Source: a virus
DNA: 24,881 nt
Reading direction: 5' to 3' (one strand)
Virus record (IMG/VR): IMGVR_UViG_3300003324_000372
Span: 1 to 24,881 of that record
Shown here: positions 15,434 through 21,479 of the stretch, piece after piece
Position numbering within the stretch: position 1 is the stretch's first letter
Layout of the letters: each line of letters opens with the position of its first letter
Program-made: the position numbers and the translations under genes
Notes under the pieces: generated by a model
What the model saw: only the letters and a program-made list of their open reading frames with translations
Told to the model about the DNA's origin: nothing
The model's database searches: none

Positions 15434-15461
15434 CATCATCAACAAACCCAAGGAGCAGACC

Positions 15462-15626
15462 ATGATTAAACGATACAGCAGCAAATGTGTTTGTGGATGG
15501 GTAGAGCATCGATATAGAGATATCAATCAGGTAGGGCCTGTATTTTTTGACGGGCGGTGTCGATGCGGCAACGCGCCACTGAGGTTTGCCGCAAAAGTAG
15601 ACGCAAAACCAAGGAGGCAGGCATGA
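15462..15626 (+). CDS. Zinc-ribbon-like small protein, 54 aa
   Basis: An AAGGAG site six bases before ATG 15462 fixes the start. Two cysteine pairs, C9-x-C11 (KCVCGW) and C33-x-C35 (RCRCGN), are arranged like a small zinc ribbon, with a basic tail. The stop overlaps the next micro-gene by ATGA. It probably binds nucleic acid or a host protein; the target is unknown. Confidence 0.65.
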   Translation: MIKRYSSKCVCGWVEHRYRDINQVGPVFFDGRCRCGNAPLRFAAKVDAKPRRQA

Positions 15627-15679
15627 AAAGCTACGTTATGTCCGCGCATCCGGATGCACAGTCCTTCCCTAGATTTTAG
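15623..15679 (+). CDS. 18-aa micro-gene
   Basis: MKSYVMSAHPDAQSFPRF, then TAG. A full AGGAGG lies five bases ahead and the start overlaps the previous stop by ATGA, so ribosomes should initiate here. It may act as a leader peptide for downstream translation. Its length prevents family assignment. Confidence 0.4.
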   Translation: MKSYVMSAHPDAQSFPRF

Positions 15680-15684
15680 GGGTG

Positions 15685-15777
15685 ATGAGGAGACAGCATG
15701 TACGCACAAATTCCCCCTCTCCGCTGAGCGAGCCCGACTGGCGGAGAGACAACCTTCGGGCGAGGATAAAGACATGA
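15685..15777 (+). CDS. 30-aa micro-gene
   Basis: The frame contains SPLSEPDWRRDNLRARIKT and its TGA overlaps the next ATG (ATGA). The ribosome site (AGGGG) is close to the start. A competing nine-codon frame at 15698 has a better site, so which is used is unclear. Confidence 0.35.
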   Translation: MRRQHVRTNSPSPLSEPDWRRDNLRARIKT

Positions 15778-16019
15778 CCACTACTACCAATCTGACCGCC
15801 AACTACAAAGGACGCACCTATCGCTGTCTGTTTATCGGCAACACAAAATATGGTCGCCGTGCTCATCTCCAATTTTTCGATGGCAGCAAGGATTTCTGGG
15901 TGGACGCCAAGCTCGTCTCCGTCTCTAAGGCCTCCAATCGTCCTCGCCGCAACGAGGACGAGGAGTGTGAGATGTGCGGACGAAATAAATACACATGCGG
16001 ACACTGCATCGGATGGTAG
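15774..16019 (+). CDS. 81-aa protein with C-terminal zinc-binding cluster
   Basis: ATG 15774 has GAGG eight bases upstream; the longer open frame upstream is covered by other micro-genes. The N-terminal part has beta-strands (YKGRTYRCLFIGN, RAHLQFFDGSKDFWVDAKLV). The end carries CEMCGRNKYTCGHC, a CxxC...CxxC zinc site at the extreme C-terminus. It may bind nucleic acid or a host protein. No named family is recognised. Confidence 0.7.
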   Translation: MTTTTNLTANYKGRTYRCLFIGNTKYGRRAHLQFFDGSKDFWVDAKLVSVSKASNRPRRNEDEECEMCGRNKYTCGHCIGW

Positions 16020-16027
16020 CAGCCGAA

Positions 16028-16089
16028 ACCTGGCGCAAGGCCAGGTCTGCTGGGAATGACCGCCCAGCACTGACGAGGCAGGTTCCTCG
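16028..16089 (+). ncRNA. Three tandem RNA hairpins between micro-genes
   Basis: Three perfect stems follow each other. The first, ACCTGGC/GCCAGGT (16028-16046), has loop GCAAG. The second, TGCTGGG/CCCAGCA (16048-16069), has an eight-base loop. The third, CGAGG/CCTCG (16074-16089), has a six-base loop. They fill the space between the 81-aa and 115-aa genes and end 20 bases before the next start. No U-tract follows, so a structured regulatory leader or stability element is more likely than a terminator. Confidence 0.45.
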
Positions 16090-16109
16090 ATTACAAAGAG
16101 GTGTGTGTC

Positions 16110-16457
16110 ATGTCTACGCAAACAGAGAAATTGGGATATTCGGATCAGGGAGACAGCGGACAACCAGGATCTGGCTATGTCAAATTTGTCGCATTCGTCA
16201 CGGCGGCGAAAACGGGCTACCAATTGGACGTGCGGCATGTGTGGGGATCGAATCAGGGCTATCTGGAGGAGCACGGGAGAATCGCGCGCAAATATAGAGC
16301 CCGCGATATTGATGAGCTGATGCGCGTAGGAATCGCAGAAATACGGCAAGAAGATGATGATGTGTTCGATGGAGCCACGAAAAGTAAATTGGTGGCGGCG
16401 ATCCGAGAGGCCTGCTTTGAGGCCGAGGACAAGACCAATGTCAGTACGGGAGAATAG
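16110..16457 (+). CDS. 115-aa protein of unknown function
   Basis: ATG 16110 follows GAGGTG; GTG 16101 is a less likely start. The sequence shows an alpha/beta pattern: YVKFVAFVTAAKTGYQLDVR (strand-like), a helix YLEEHGRIARKYRARDIDEL, and a C-terminal acidic helical part. The last 20 bases overlap the 60-aa gene. Nothing identifies a family. It is the largest product of the rightward micro-operon. Confidence 0.7.
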   Translation: MSTQTEKLGYSDQGDSGQPGSGYVKFVAFVTAAKTGYQLDVRHVWGSNQGYLEEHGRIARKYRARDIDELMRVGIAEIRQEDDDVFDGATKSKLVAAIREACFEAEDKTNVSTGE

Positions 16458-16620
16458 CATCCCCCTCTCCGTCGAATTCGCGATCCGGGAGGCAATTCAG
16501 CTGCTCCGCGCCTCCCGGCGCAATTTCAAATCGAAACAGGTCGAGCAGGCGCGTGAATTATTGGAGCTGGCGATCAAAGATTTGCCGCCACGGGTGCCGA
16601 GAAAGGAGCGTGAGCAATGA
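16438..16620 (+). CDS. Helical small protein, 60 aa
   Basis: It starts inside the end of the 115-aa gene with GAGGA nine bases upstream. It consists mainly of two amphipathic helices (EFAIREAIQLLRASRRNF and VEQARELLELAIKDL) and a basic end, like a small protein-binding or DNA-binding helical hairpin. The stop overlaps the next ATG (ATGA). Function unknown. Confidence 0.6.
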   Translation: MSVRENSIPLSVEFAIREAIQLLRASRRNFKSKQVEQARELLELAIKDLPPRVPRKEREQ

Positions 16621-16775
16621 CACCACATACAATACGAGTGCGCAAGACGCCGTATGCCATGCATCCGTATATTGCGACGCTCAAAGGATGCCCGATTTAC
16701 GGCTGGGGGAAAACTCCGGCGGACGCCCGTGCCAAACTGATCGAGAACCTCGCAAAGGACGGGAAGGGAGCCTAA
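16617..16775 (+). CDS. 52-aa protein with HicB-like pattern
   Basis: It starts by an ATGA overlap with an AAAGGAG site upstream. The frame gives strands IRVRKT and YIATLKGCPIYGWG, then a helix TPADARAKLIENLAK. The strand-strand-GxG-helix pattern recalls the small partial RNase-H-like fold of HicB antitoxins, but no HicA toxin lies beside it and the protein is short. The similarity is suggestive only. Confidence 0.55.
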   Translation: MTPHTIRVRKTPYAMHPYIATLKGCPIYGWGKTPADARAKLIENLAKDGKGA

Positions 16776-16841
16776 CCATTGGCTCAAGTTCTATCAATGC
16801 CAACGGCGACACTGCTGTAAAGAACGCATGAAAGCGACGGC

Positions 16842-17018
16842 ATGACTCCATCTGACATGAAATCCCTCCGCCTCGCCTTCCGCTGGTCGCAGCAACGGCT
16901 AGCGGAAGAGCTTGATGTGTCGCGCAATACCGTTGGTCGCTGGGAGTCCGGCACCAGCCCAATTCCGGCGCCGGTACAGCGGTTGCTTGAGGAGTGGCAG
17001 CGCAGGCAGATTTATTGA
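16842..17018 (+). CDS. XRE-family helix-turn-helix regulator, 58 aa
   Basis: The whole protein is one HTH domain: SLRLAFRWSQQRLAEELDVS (helices 1-2), then RNTVGRWESGTSPIPAPVQR (recognition helix and turn), the textbook Cro/CI-type signature with W-E-S-G. It is the final gene of the rightward operon, a position that fits feedback control of the divergent switch at 15131-15285, possibly through the 14-bp palindrome. Its own ribosome site is poor. Its stop overlaps the convergent 85-aa gene by seven bases. Confidence 0.8.
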   Translation: MTPSDMKSLRLAFRWSQQRLAEELDVSRNTVGRWESGTSPIPAPVQRLLEEWQRRQIY

Positions 17019-17269
17019 GCACACTCTCTCTCCGTCTTCTTGAACGCCTTCCATTGCTCTTCGCTCATCACCCCTGGCGTGATAATTCGTCCATGTTCTC
17101 GATGCTCAATATGCGGATAGGCGCTCTTGATCGCCTCGCGCAGGCGCTGTGGACACTGATCGACGAGGTTTTGTGTTCCGCTGGCATCGATCTTTAGCGG
17201 AGCATGCTGATACTCAGCCTGAGCGAGCCAATGGGCTTCAGGATGCTCAACTATTACGGCTTTTCGCAT
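17012..17269 (-). CDS. Small phage protein, 85 aa
   Basis: The frame begins MRKAVIVEHPEAHWLAQAEY and contains AYPHIEHREHGRIITPGVMS and a C-terminal EEQWKAFKKTERECAQ. It mixes strands and helices and is rich in His and Glu. GGAAGGA precedes the start, which overlaps the 44-aa gene. Its end runs into the convergent HTH gene with no terminator between. No family is recognised. Confidence 0.65.
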   Translation of the reverse strand: MRKAVIVEHPEAHWLAQAEYQHAPLKIDASGTQNLVDQCPQRLREAIKSAYPHIEHREHGRIITPGVMSEEQWKAFKKTERECAQ

Positions 17270-17388
17270 GATAGCCGTCCTTCCTTCGCGTGAAAATTGT
17301 GCAGTGTTTTCATTCCGTCATCCCACACGACTTCGCAATATTCCTCATGGGTTCGATAGTCCCGCACATGATATACGATATAAAACAT
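17254..17388 (-). CDS. 44-aa protein
   Basis: ATG 17388 abuts the TGA of the 97-aa gene and has AAGGAGG eight bases upstream. The sequence MFYIVYHVRDYRTHEEYCEV then VVWDDGMKTLHNFHAKEGRL reads like a small beta-hairpin with a helix. The end overlaps the 85-aa gene by 16 bases. Function is unknown, but the start signals make it a credible gene. Confidence 0.55.
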   Translation of the reverse strand: MFYIVYHVRDYRTHEEYCEVVWDDGMKTLHNFHAKEGRLSCEKP

Positions 17389-17682
17389 TCATGGGGCCTC
17401 CTTCTGCATCATCTCGTCGATTGCCTCGGCAAAGATCCGCTTACGATCATGCTTCATCTCAGGGTTACGCAGCTCGTACAGCTCTCGACAGCGGCGGTCA
17501 ATGCGCTGGTACAATTGCTCGATCTTGGCTTCAAGTCGTTCGATGTAGCGCATGTAACACTCACGATGAGTGCCAGCCATACCTGGAATGCCGCGTTCAT
17601 GATGCCATTGCTTCCACAGCTCATAGGCCTGGTCTGGATTGTCATCATCTCTGGCTTTCGATATTTCGCTCAGCTTGACCAT
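17389..17682 (-). CDS. Helical protein, 97 aa
   Basis: Mostly alpha-helical and highly charged: DQAYELWKQWHHERGIPGMA, then a coiled-coil stretch ECYMRYIERLEAKIEQLYQR and a C-terminal KHDRKRIFAEAIDEMMQ. A strong AAGGAGGAG site precedes ATG 17682. The 39-base AT-rich gap upstream may hold a promoter. It is possibly an oligomeric regulator or scaffold-like factor; no family is recognised. Confidence 0.65.
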   Translation of the reverse strand: MVKLSEISKARDDDNPDQAYELWKQWHHERGIPGMAGTHRECYMRYIERLEAKIEQLYQRIDRRCRELYELRNPEMKHDRKRIFAEAIDEMMQKEAP

Positions 17683-17721
17683 GGTGCTCCTCCTTCGCCC
17701 AGCCTTTGATAAATTACTTTG

Positions 17722-18039
17722 CTAACCTTTACTAAGTTTGCCCGCGAGGGCCGCTTGGGCTCTGGCAATATCACACGGAGCCACCTTGTCAAGTGGGACA
17801 ATAGCATCCAAATACGTCGTAATTTCTTCCCGTGACAATTCGCCTCTGATCTTATCAAACATCTGCATAGCCACCTGTTGCAGCGCAAAATAGAGACCGG
17901 TAAGCCGCGCAATCTCCTCCCGCTGGGACTGGTCGTGGGCCAGCACTTTATCTTCTACGTCTTGCTCATCTTGATTAAACGGAGCGTCTTCACACGCATT
18001 GAATACACTAAATACTTCTATTAGTTCCATTCGCGTCAT
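17722..18039 (-). CDS. Helical protein, 105 aa
   Basis: ATG 18039 shares its A with the upstream TGA and has AAGGAGG beside it. The body is helical: DEQDVEDKVLAHDQSQREEI, LTGLYFALQQVAMQMFDKIR, and RAQAALAGKLSKG at the end. It lies in the dense leftward early operon. No domain is recognised. Confidence 0.6.
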   Translation of the reverse strand: MTRMELIEVFSVFNACEDAPFNQDEQDVEDKVLAHDQSQREEIARLTGLYFALQQVAMQMFDKIRGELSREEITTYLDAIVPLDKVAPCDIARAQAALAGKLSKG

Positions 18040-18257
18040 CACCCCTCCTTGCGCTCAGTAGGCTCCGGAATGGGGCCAGCCCATTCGCCGTCTAATTCAT
18101 TTATGATCGTATATTTCGTGCATCCGTTTTCGTCGGTGTAAATCCTGTAGCCGTCCACATCGACCTCATACATTTCCCAGAAAATTCGAGACTTAAAGAC
18201 CGAACCTCGATACCAGTACCACCCAGGCTTCTTCGGCCTCTCAGTCGTCCATTCCAT
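18039..18257 (-). CDS. Small Trp-rich phage protein, 72 aa
   Basis: The sequence opens EWTTERPKKPGWYWYRGS and closes with WAGPIPEPTE. This head and tail recur in small phage proteins with a beta-rich core (PxxPGWYWYR...WAGPIPxP), a family of unknown function. AGGAGG lies before the overlapping TGATG start, and the stop overlaps the 105-aa gene. It is an early-region accessory protein. Confidence 0.65.
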   Translation of the reverse strand: MEWTTERPKKPGWYWYRGSVFKSRIFWEMYEVDVDGYRIYTDENGCTKYTIINELDGEWAGPIPEPTERKEG

Positions 18258-18568
18258 CACTCGCCCTCCTTGAGCGTCTTAATTTCGGCGTCGATCCAGG
18301 CCATAGCCTCACAGTTCGTGCTAATCGTCGCATTCAGCTCTATCCAGTCATCGCCGTCACAGCCCTCCAATCTCCCATCGAGCACATGAATTCTTCTGCT
18401 CAGCTCACTGCGTACCGCCTCCATCCCCTTGATCCGCTGCTCGCGGGCGAAGGCTTCGAGGGCTTCGATTTGCTTAGCATACCCACTTCCCGACTTGTCA
18501 TAATTCACGACAATAAACGGTTCTAGGCTATTTGCTAATACCGTACACTGCTCTCTCAGCTCGCTCAT
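18257..18568 (-). CDS. Helical protein, 103 aa
   Basis: ATG 18568 follows AAAGGGACGAG and starts MSELREQCTVLANSL. A helical repeat-like body follows (KQIEALEAFAREQRIKGMEA, SRRIHVLDGRLEGCDGDDWI) with an acidic end. An open frame continues upstream through GTG 18610 and reads protein-like, so a longer version is possible. It overlaps the 72-aa gene start. Function unknown. Confidence 0.6.
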   Translation of the reverse strand: MSELREQCTVLANSLEPFIVVNYDKSGSGYAKQIEALEAFAREQRIKGMEAVRSELSRRIHVLDGRLEGCDGDDWIELNATISTNCEAMAWIDAEIKTLKEGE

Positions 18569-18712
18569 CTCGTCCCTTTCATTGGGGCACAGGCCATCGG
18601 ATTCGACCACGACACTTATCCCTGGCCATTCAACCTGCCACCAATCTTGAAGACAGCGTTAGGTTACGGAATTATTCACCAAGGCATCGTTGACCTGTGC
18701 CAGTTATCACGT

Positions 18713-18952
18713 CTATTCTTGGCAGCCTGCCGAAATTTGCCTCCAATAGTCCTGCTGATCCTGAGTCGGGAATTTGCGAGCGTCCACAATCTCATCAAAC
18801 TCCCGAATGATCTGTTGATTCACCAGCTCGCAATGCCGCGCCTGCGCTGCACGCGCCGCGTCCTCGGCCTGCTCCTTCATCGTCGCCTGCACCAGCGCGT
18901 AAGCCCCGATGCCCATGAGACAGCCCAATACAATGAATGCCAGTGTTTTCAT
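18713..18952 (-). CDS. Membrane-anchored small protein, 79 aa
   Basis: Residues 4-22 (LAFIVLGCLMGIGAYALVQ) are a clear hydrophobic anchor. The rest is a charged helix (MKEQAEDAARAAQARHCELV) ending DQQDYWRQISAGCQE. One-span topology with an outside helix could suit a spanin-like or envelope factor. The start overlaps the HTH gene stop (ATGA). The roughly 150 bases between this and the 103-aa gene hold no convincing coding frame apart from an undecided extension. Confidence 0.6.
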   Translation of the reverse strand: MKTLAFIVLGCLMGIGAYALVQATMKEQAEDAARAAQARHCELVNQQIIREFDEIVDARKFPTQDQQDYWRQISAGCQE

Positions 18953-19164
18953 GATGGCCTCCTTCCTTTCTTTATGTATTCATAGGCCACAATTTTCCTC
19001 ATCCCCAAGGCTTTCAGAATACTTTTCCCTATCGCTCGATTACCGCGCAGCACATCCGATACATAGGCAGGAGAAATCTTGCATTTCGTCGCCCACTGGT
19101 ACTGAGACCCTGCGCGTTTACATTCCACCGCCAGAAGTTTTCTCAAGAAATCTTGACTAATCAT
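18949..19164 (-). CDS. XRE-like HTH DNA-binding protein, 71 aa
   Basis: A helix-turn-helix pattern spans QYQWATKCKISPAYVSDVLR (about 22-41) followed by GKSILKALGMRKIVAYEYIK. This is the phage subclass ending in ILKALG...VAYE with short regulators. ATG 19164 has GAGGAAG and overlaps the 65-aa gene stop by ATGA; a longer frame to 19185 is within that gene. It is a candidate regulator of the early operon or of one of the operator sets seen here. Confidence 0.75.
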   Translation of the reverse strand: MISQDFLRKLLAVECKRAGSQYQWATKCKISPAYVSDVLRGNRAIGKSILKALGMRKIVAYEYIKKGRRPS

Positions 19165-19358
19165 GACTTCCTCCTCTGCACACACGCCGCTCCCGTGTGT
19201 TTCATCTGCATCCGCTTCACCGCTCGCGCCGCTTTCCGCTTGGCCTCAAGGCACTGTTCATAGGTCGCATATGGCCCTAGCTCTGTCTTCACCGTCGCGG
19301 GCATGTCCAGGCCAGGACCGGCAGGCAAGAGTGAGAATAAAATAAGCATCCAGGTCAT
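19161..19358 (-). CDS. Small secreted-type protein, 65 aa
   Basis: A short hydrophobic lead (MTWMLILFSLLPAGPGLDMP) looks like a signal peptide. The rest is basic with two cysteines (YEQCLEAKRKAARAVKR and TGAACVQRRKS) that could form a disulphide outside the cytoplasm. AGGAG stands eight bases ahead of ATG 19358. Such small cysteine-pair proteins recur in phages, but their role is unknown. Confidence 0.6.
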   Translation of the reverse strand: MTWMLILFSLLPAGPGLDMPATVKTELGPYATYEQCLEAKRKAARAVKRMQMKHTGAACVQRRKS

Positions 19359-19387
19359 GGATTCATCTCCTTCTTCTGGGTATCACA

Positions 19388-19762
19388 TCACCACACCATC
19401 CACGCGACCAGTCCCGCAAGAATGATGACGGCCTGCCCGCCCATGATCCAGTTATGAAACCGCACCGTCTCCTTCAGCGACTCATTCTCTGCTTCCAATG
19501 TGCGCCGGTATTCGTCGCTCGCCTGCTCTAGCTCTTCGCTCGCCTTCTGCATCTGCTCGCATTGAGATGCCTGCTCTGTGCTCAGCGCCACCAACTGTTT
19601 CAGATCGGCATTCTGTTGCCGGAGAAGTTTCGTTTCTTGTTGATCGATTTCGATTTTATGGAGCGCCTTCTTCCAGTCTGACACAGAAAACTGAATCACT
19701 TGTTCCGCTGCCCAGACCGGGGAGGCAATCAGGAGCGCAAGCATGATGATGGGTAGTGTCAT
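19388..19762 (-). CDS. Signal peptide + coiled coil + C-terminal membrane span, 124 aa
   Basis: Residues 1-19 form a signal peptide (ALLIASPVWA-AEQ). Residues about 30-100 are a coiled coil rich in Gln, Glu and Leu (LRQQNADLKQLVALSTEQAS). Residues 104-123 (WIMGGQAVIILAGLVAWMVW) form a membrane span. The protein would sit in the inner membrane with its coil in the periplasm. It overlaps the 145-aa gene, which is a one-span coiled-coil protein too. A spanin-like or envelope-signalling pair is possible, but no endolysin or holin is in this window to support lysis. Confidence 0.65.
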   Translation of the reverse strand: MTLPIIMLALLIASPVWAAEQVIQFSVSDWKKALHKIEIDQQETKLLRQQNADLKQLVALSTEQASQCEQMQKASEELEQASDEYRRTLEAENESLKETVRFHNWIMGGQAVIILAGLVAWMVW

Positions 19763-20196
19763 CGGCTCACCACCTTTCCCGTGATGCCGAGAAGCTGTTG
19801 TGTCTTGGCTTCTAGTTCACGATCCGTCATGGGCTGCGGCGTCCGCTGTGCGGCCTCATTCAAGATCGCGAGCTGATCGTCCACCCGGTTCACTCGTGGG
19901 GTCAGTGCAGCAATCCGGGCTTTCAGATTCGCCGTGAGCTGCCGGTACTGCGCAAGCTGCTTCGCGTGTTCGACTTTCATGGCTTGCAGCTGGTTGACGA
20001 GCCGTTGTGTCTGCTCGTCCTCCTGCACGGGAGTCACTGTGGTTGCAACCTGTTGTACGGGAGACGAGAGATATTTGTGATGGATGAGCCACGCGCCTAG
20101 CGCCCCGCTCATGGCGCACAGGACGGCAAGCGCGCACACGATCGCGGCATATCGCATAATCAGCACCGATCGGTCATAGAGTGTTTCAATCGTCAT
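19759..20196 (-). CDS. One-span membrane coiled-coil protein, 145 aa
   Basis: A membrane segment lies at about residues 16-37 (YAAIVCALAVLCAMSGALGA). A proline- and threonine-rich stretch then precedes a long coiled coil (about 62-100; LVNQLQAMKVEHAKQLAQYR, LKARIAALTPRVNRVDDQL). This N-in one-span layout resembles i-spanins of the Rz type, but the sequence does not prove it. AAAGGAT precedes the start; it overlaps the next gene by ATGA. It likely pairs with that protein. Confidence 0.65.
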   Translation of the reverse strand: MTIETLYDRSVLIMRYAAIVCALAVLCAMSGALGAWLIHHKYLSSPVQQVATTVTPVQEDEQTQRLVNQLQAMKVEHAKQLAQYRQLTANLKARIAALTPRVNRVDDQLAILNEAAQRTPQPMTDRELEAKTQQLLGITGKVVSR

Positions 20197-20233
20197 GGGT
20201 GATCCTTTCTAGAGCAGATCACTAAAAACCAAG

Positions 20234-20584
20234 TCATGATCTCCAACTCTTCCATGGACGCTTTGCATCCCCGGAACCCCAACATTGGCAGCACACATCT
20301 TGTGTGAGGGCTTGTCCGCCAATTCCTCCTCGCCATGTAGCGGTTGATGCATACATCGTGATGCCGAATCCACGACACTTCTCACAGGCCCTCTCAGGAG
20401 AAAGACCCCTCAGCTCCAAGACATCAAAATAGTGACGGTCCTTTCGTTCCGCCAGTTCCGCCTTGAGCGCGTCCCGCTCGGCTTCGAGCATCTTGATGCA
20501 GCAGATCATTTTGATGAGCTGATCCCCGCCACCAAGATTGCGCTTTTTGATCCACTCAATTTGCTCTGTGATTACGTTGTGCAT
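20234..20584 (-). CDS. DnaJ-like zinc-finger phage protein, 116 aa
   Basis: A helical first half (IEWIKKRNLGGGDQLIKMIC, ALKAELAERKDRHYFDVLEL) is followed by two zinc knuckles, CEKCRGFG and CCQCWGSG, with PW near the end. Paired CxxCxGxG knuckles of this kind are common in small early phage proteins. ATG 20584 has GAGGG; an upstream ATG 20638 has no site. A 17-codon frame from 20625, with GAGGGG, overlaps this start and may help initiation. It may be a chaperone-like or DNA-binding early factor. Confidence 0.7.
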   Translation of the reverse strand: MHNVITEQIEWIKKRNLGGGDQLIKMICCIKMLEAERDALKAELAERKDRHYFDVLELRGLSPERACEKCRGFGITMYASTATWRGGIGGQALTQDVCCQCWGSGDAKRPWKSWRS

Positions 20585-20647
20585 CGCGCCCTCGCGTTCA
20601 GGCGGTTCAGGATCTCTCGTCGCATGCCGCCCCCTCATTCAGCACCG

Positions 20648-20896
20648 TTACAGCGCCCCGATCGCCGCCCGACACACCACAATAATCACGCCCCACAGCA
20701 CCGCACTGATGCCCAACGCCTGCACTAACCCCCAGCCAAGATCGCTCATCCTGTACCTCCTTGTCTGCCTACTTATTTCGTCAGTTTTTTTCTGCGCCAG
20801 CAACTTCAAAATCTTCGCTAAGCCATGCCTGGCATAGTCTGCGTTCCGCACTGCCCGTCGTTGCGTCTCCCGTTTCGGGCGCCAGAATCCAGCCAT
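20648..20896 (-). CDS. Small membrane protein with basic N-terminal part (82 aa or 33 aa)
   Basis: The C-terminal 33 residues (MSDLGWGLVQALGISAVLWG, then VIIVVCRAAIGAL) are a one-span membrane protein with its own strong start: AAGGAGG six bases before ATG 20749. The longer frame from ATG 20896, with GAGGT, adds a basic, possibly real segment (ADYARHGLAKILKLLAQKK). The short form is the more secure. A palindrome copy lies just upstream of the short start (20765-20784), so a bound protein could control it. Confidence 0.5.
   Translation of the reverse strand: MAGFWRPKRETQRRAVRNADYARHGLAKILKLLAQKKTDEISRQTRRYRMSDLGWGLVQALGISAVLWGVIIVVCRAAIGAL
20765..20784. repeat. Dispersed 20-bp dyad site, copy 6
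   Basis: It reads CTGACGAAATAAGTAGGCAG on the minus strand. It is the most diverged of the seven core copies in its centre, but both ends match. It lies 16 to 35 bases upstream of the short membrane-protein start at 20749. Confidence 0.45.
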
Positions 20897-20903
20897 CAAG
20901 ACC

Positions 20904-21056
20904 TCAATCCAGGTGTTTCATCTGCTGCAACCCGCACTTCCCGCATTCGCGCATCTGCCGGACGGATGGCTCGGGCTTCATAAAGAACACTGATATTTGG
21001 ACTTCCACAAGCCTCCACATTGACCACTCGTGGAAGATCCACCAACAGGTCTTCAT
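20904..21056 (-). CDS. Small Trp-rich zinc-knuckle protein, 50 aa
   Basis: ATG 21056 lies three bases after the methyltransferase's C-terminal stop and has GAGGTG. The sequence begins MKTCWWIFHEWSMWRLVEVQ and has CGKCG near the end (RECGKCGLQQMKHLD). W-rich small phage proteins ending in a CxxC are frequent neighbours of phage methyltransferases. Function is unknown, but the gene is well placed. Confidence 0.55.
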   Translation of the reverse strand: MKTCWWIFHEWSMWRLVEVQISVFFMKPEPSVRQMRECGKCGLQQMKHLD

Positions 21057-21059
21057 GCG

Positions 21060-21479
21060 TCACCTCAATGAAGCGTGCACTGCGAGAATCCTTCGACCCA
21101 GAAACACAATCACCGGCACCGTGACCGCATTACCCATCGTCTTGTAGCGTGGCCCATCGGCACACGTGCATTTCAGCGAGTCGTACTGCTCCAACGGTTG
21201 ACAGAGGCATGTCCATCCTGGAGGAAACCCCTGCAGCAATTCACACTCCGTCGGCGTGAGACGGCGAACGCCCATGGCTTCGACGTACTGTGTCCGTTGT
21301 CCGCCTTTCCCGTCTGATGTTGACAGTGTGGCCGCGACTGCATGCTGAGAATAAACGCGCTTCGCTTGAGCGTCCCACGGCGTCAGACAGGGCGGCATCC
21401 CTCTCCCGGAGCCGTCTTCGCCAGCGTTGAATCTTGTCGTGATGGAATGAGCGATGAGATGCCCCCCCCTGTGCTTCAT
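21060..21479 (-). pseudogene. C-terminal part of DNA cytosine methyltransferase, out of frame
   Basis: From about residue 7 this frame carries what the upstream fragment lacks: motif IX-like RRLTPTECELLQGFPPGW and motif X-like YKTMGNAVTVPV. No ATG-driven start with a ribosome site makes it a separate gene. It needs a one-base shift in the G8 tract (21462-21469) to join the N-terminal part, giving a complete protein of about 373 aa. It may be expressed only when the tract has seven G's or when ribosomes or polymerase slip there. Confidence 0.75.

Noticed and set aside
15698-15727. Nine-codon frame MYAQIPPLR with a GAGGAG site
   Set aside because: Too short to support as a gene. It may compete with the 30-aa frame but is not listed separately.
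16617-16775. HicB antitoxin call for the 52-aa protein
   Set aside because: The fold pattern is only loosely similar and no HicA-like toxin is encoded next to it, so a toxin-antitoxin pair is not supported.
16776-16845. A cysteine-rich frame (WLKFYQCQRRHCCKERMKATA) ending by ATGA overlap with the HTH gene
   Set aside because: It reads like protein and is well placed, but no ATG, GTG or TTG lies in frame at its beginning, so no start can be supported.
18569-18655. Protein-like upstream extension of the 103-aa gene (DWWQVEWPGISVVVESDG)
   Set aside because: Only a GTG inside it could start it, with no ribosome site; ATG 18568 is better placed. It may be a remnant of a longer gene.
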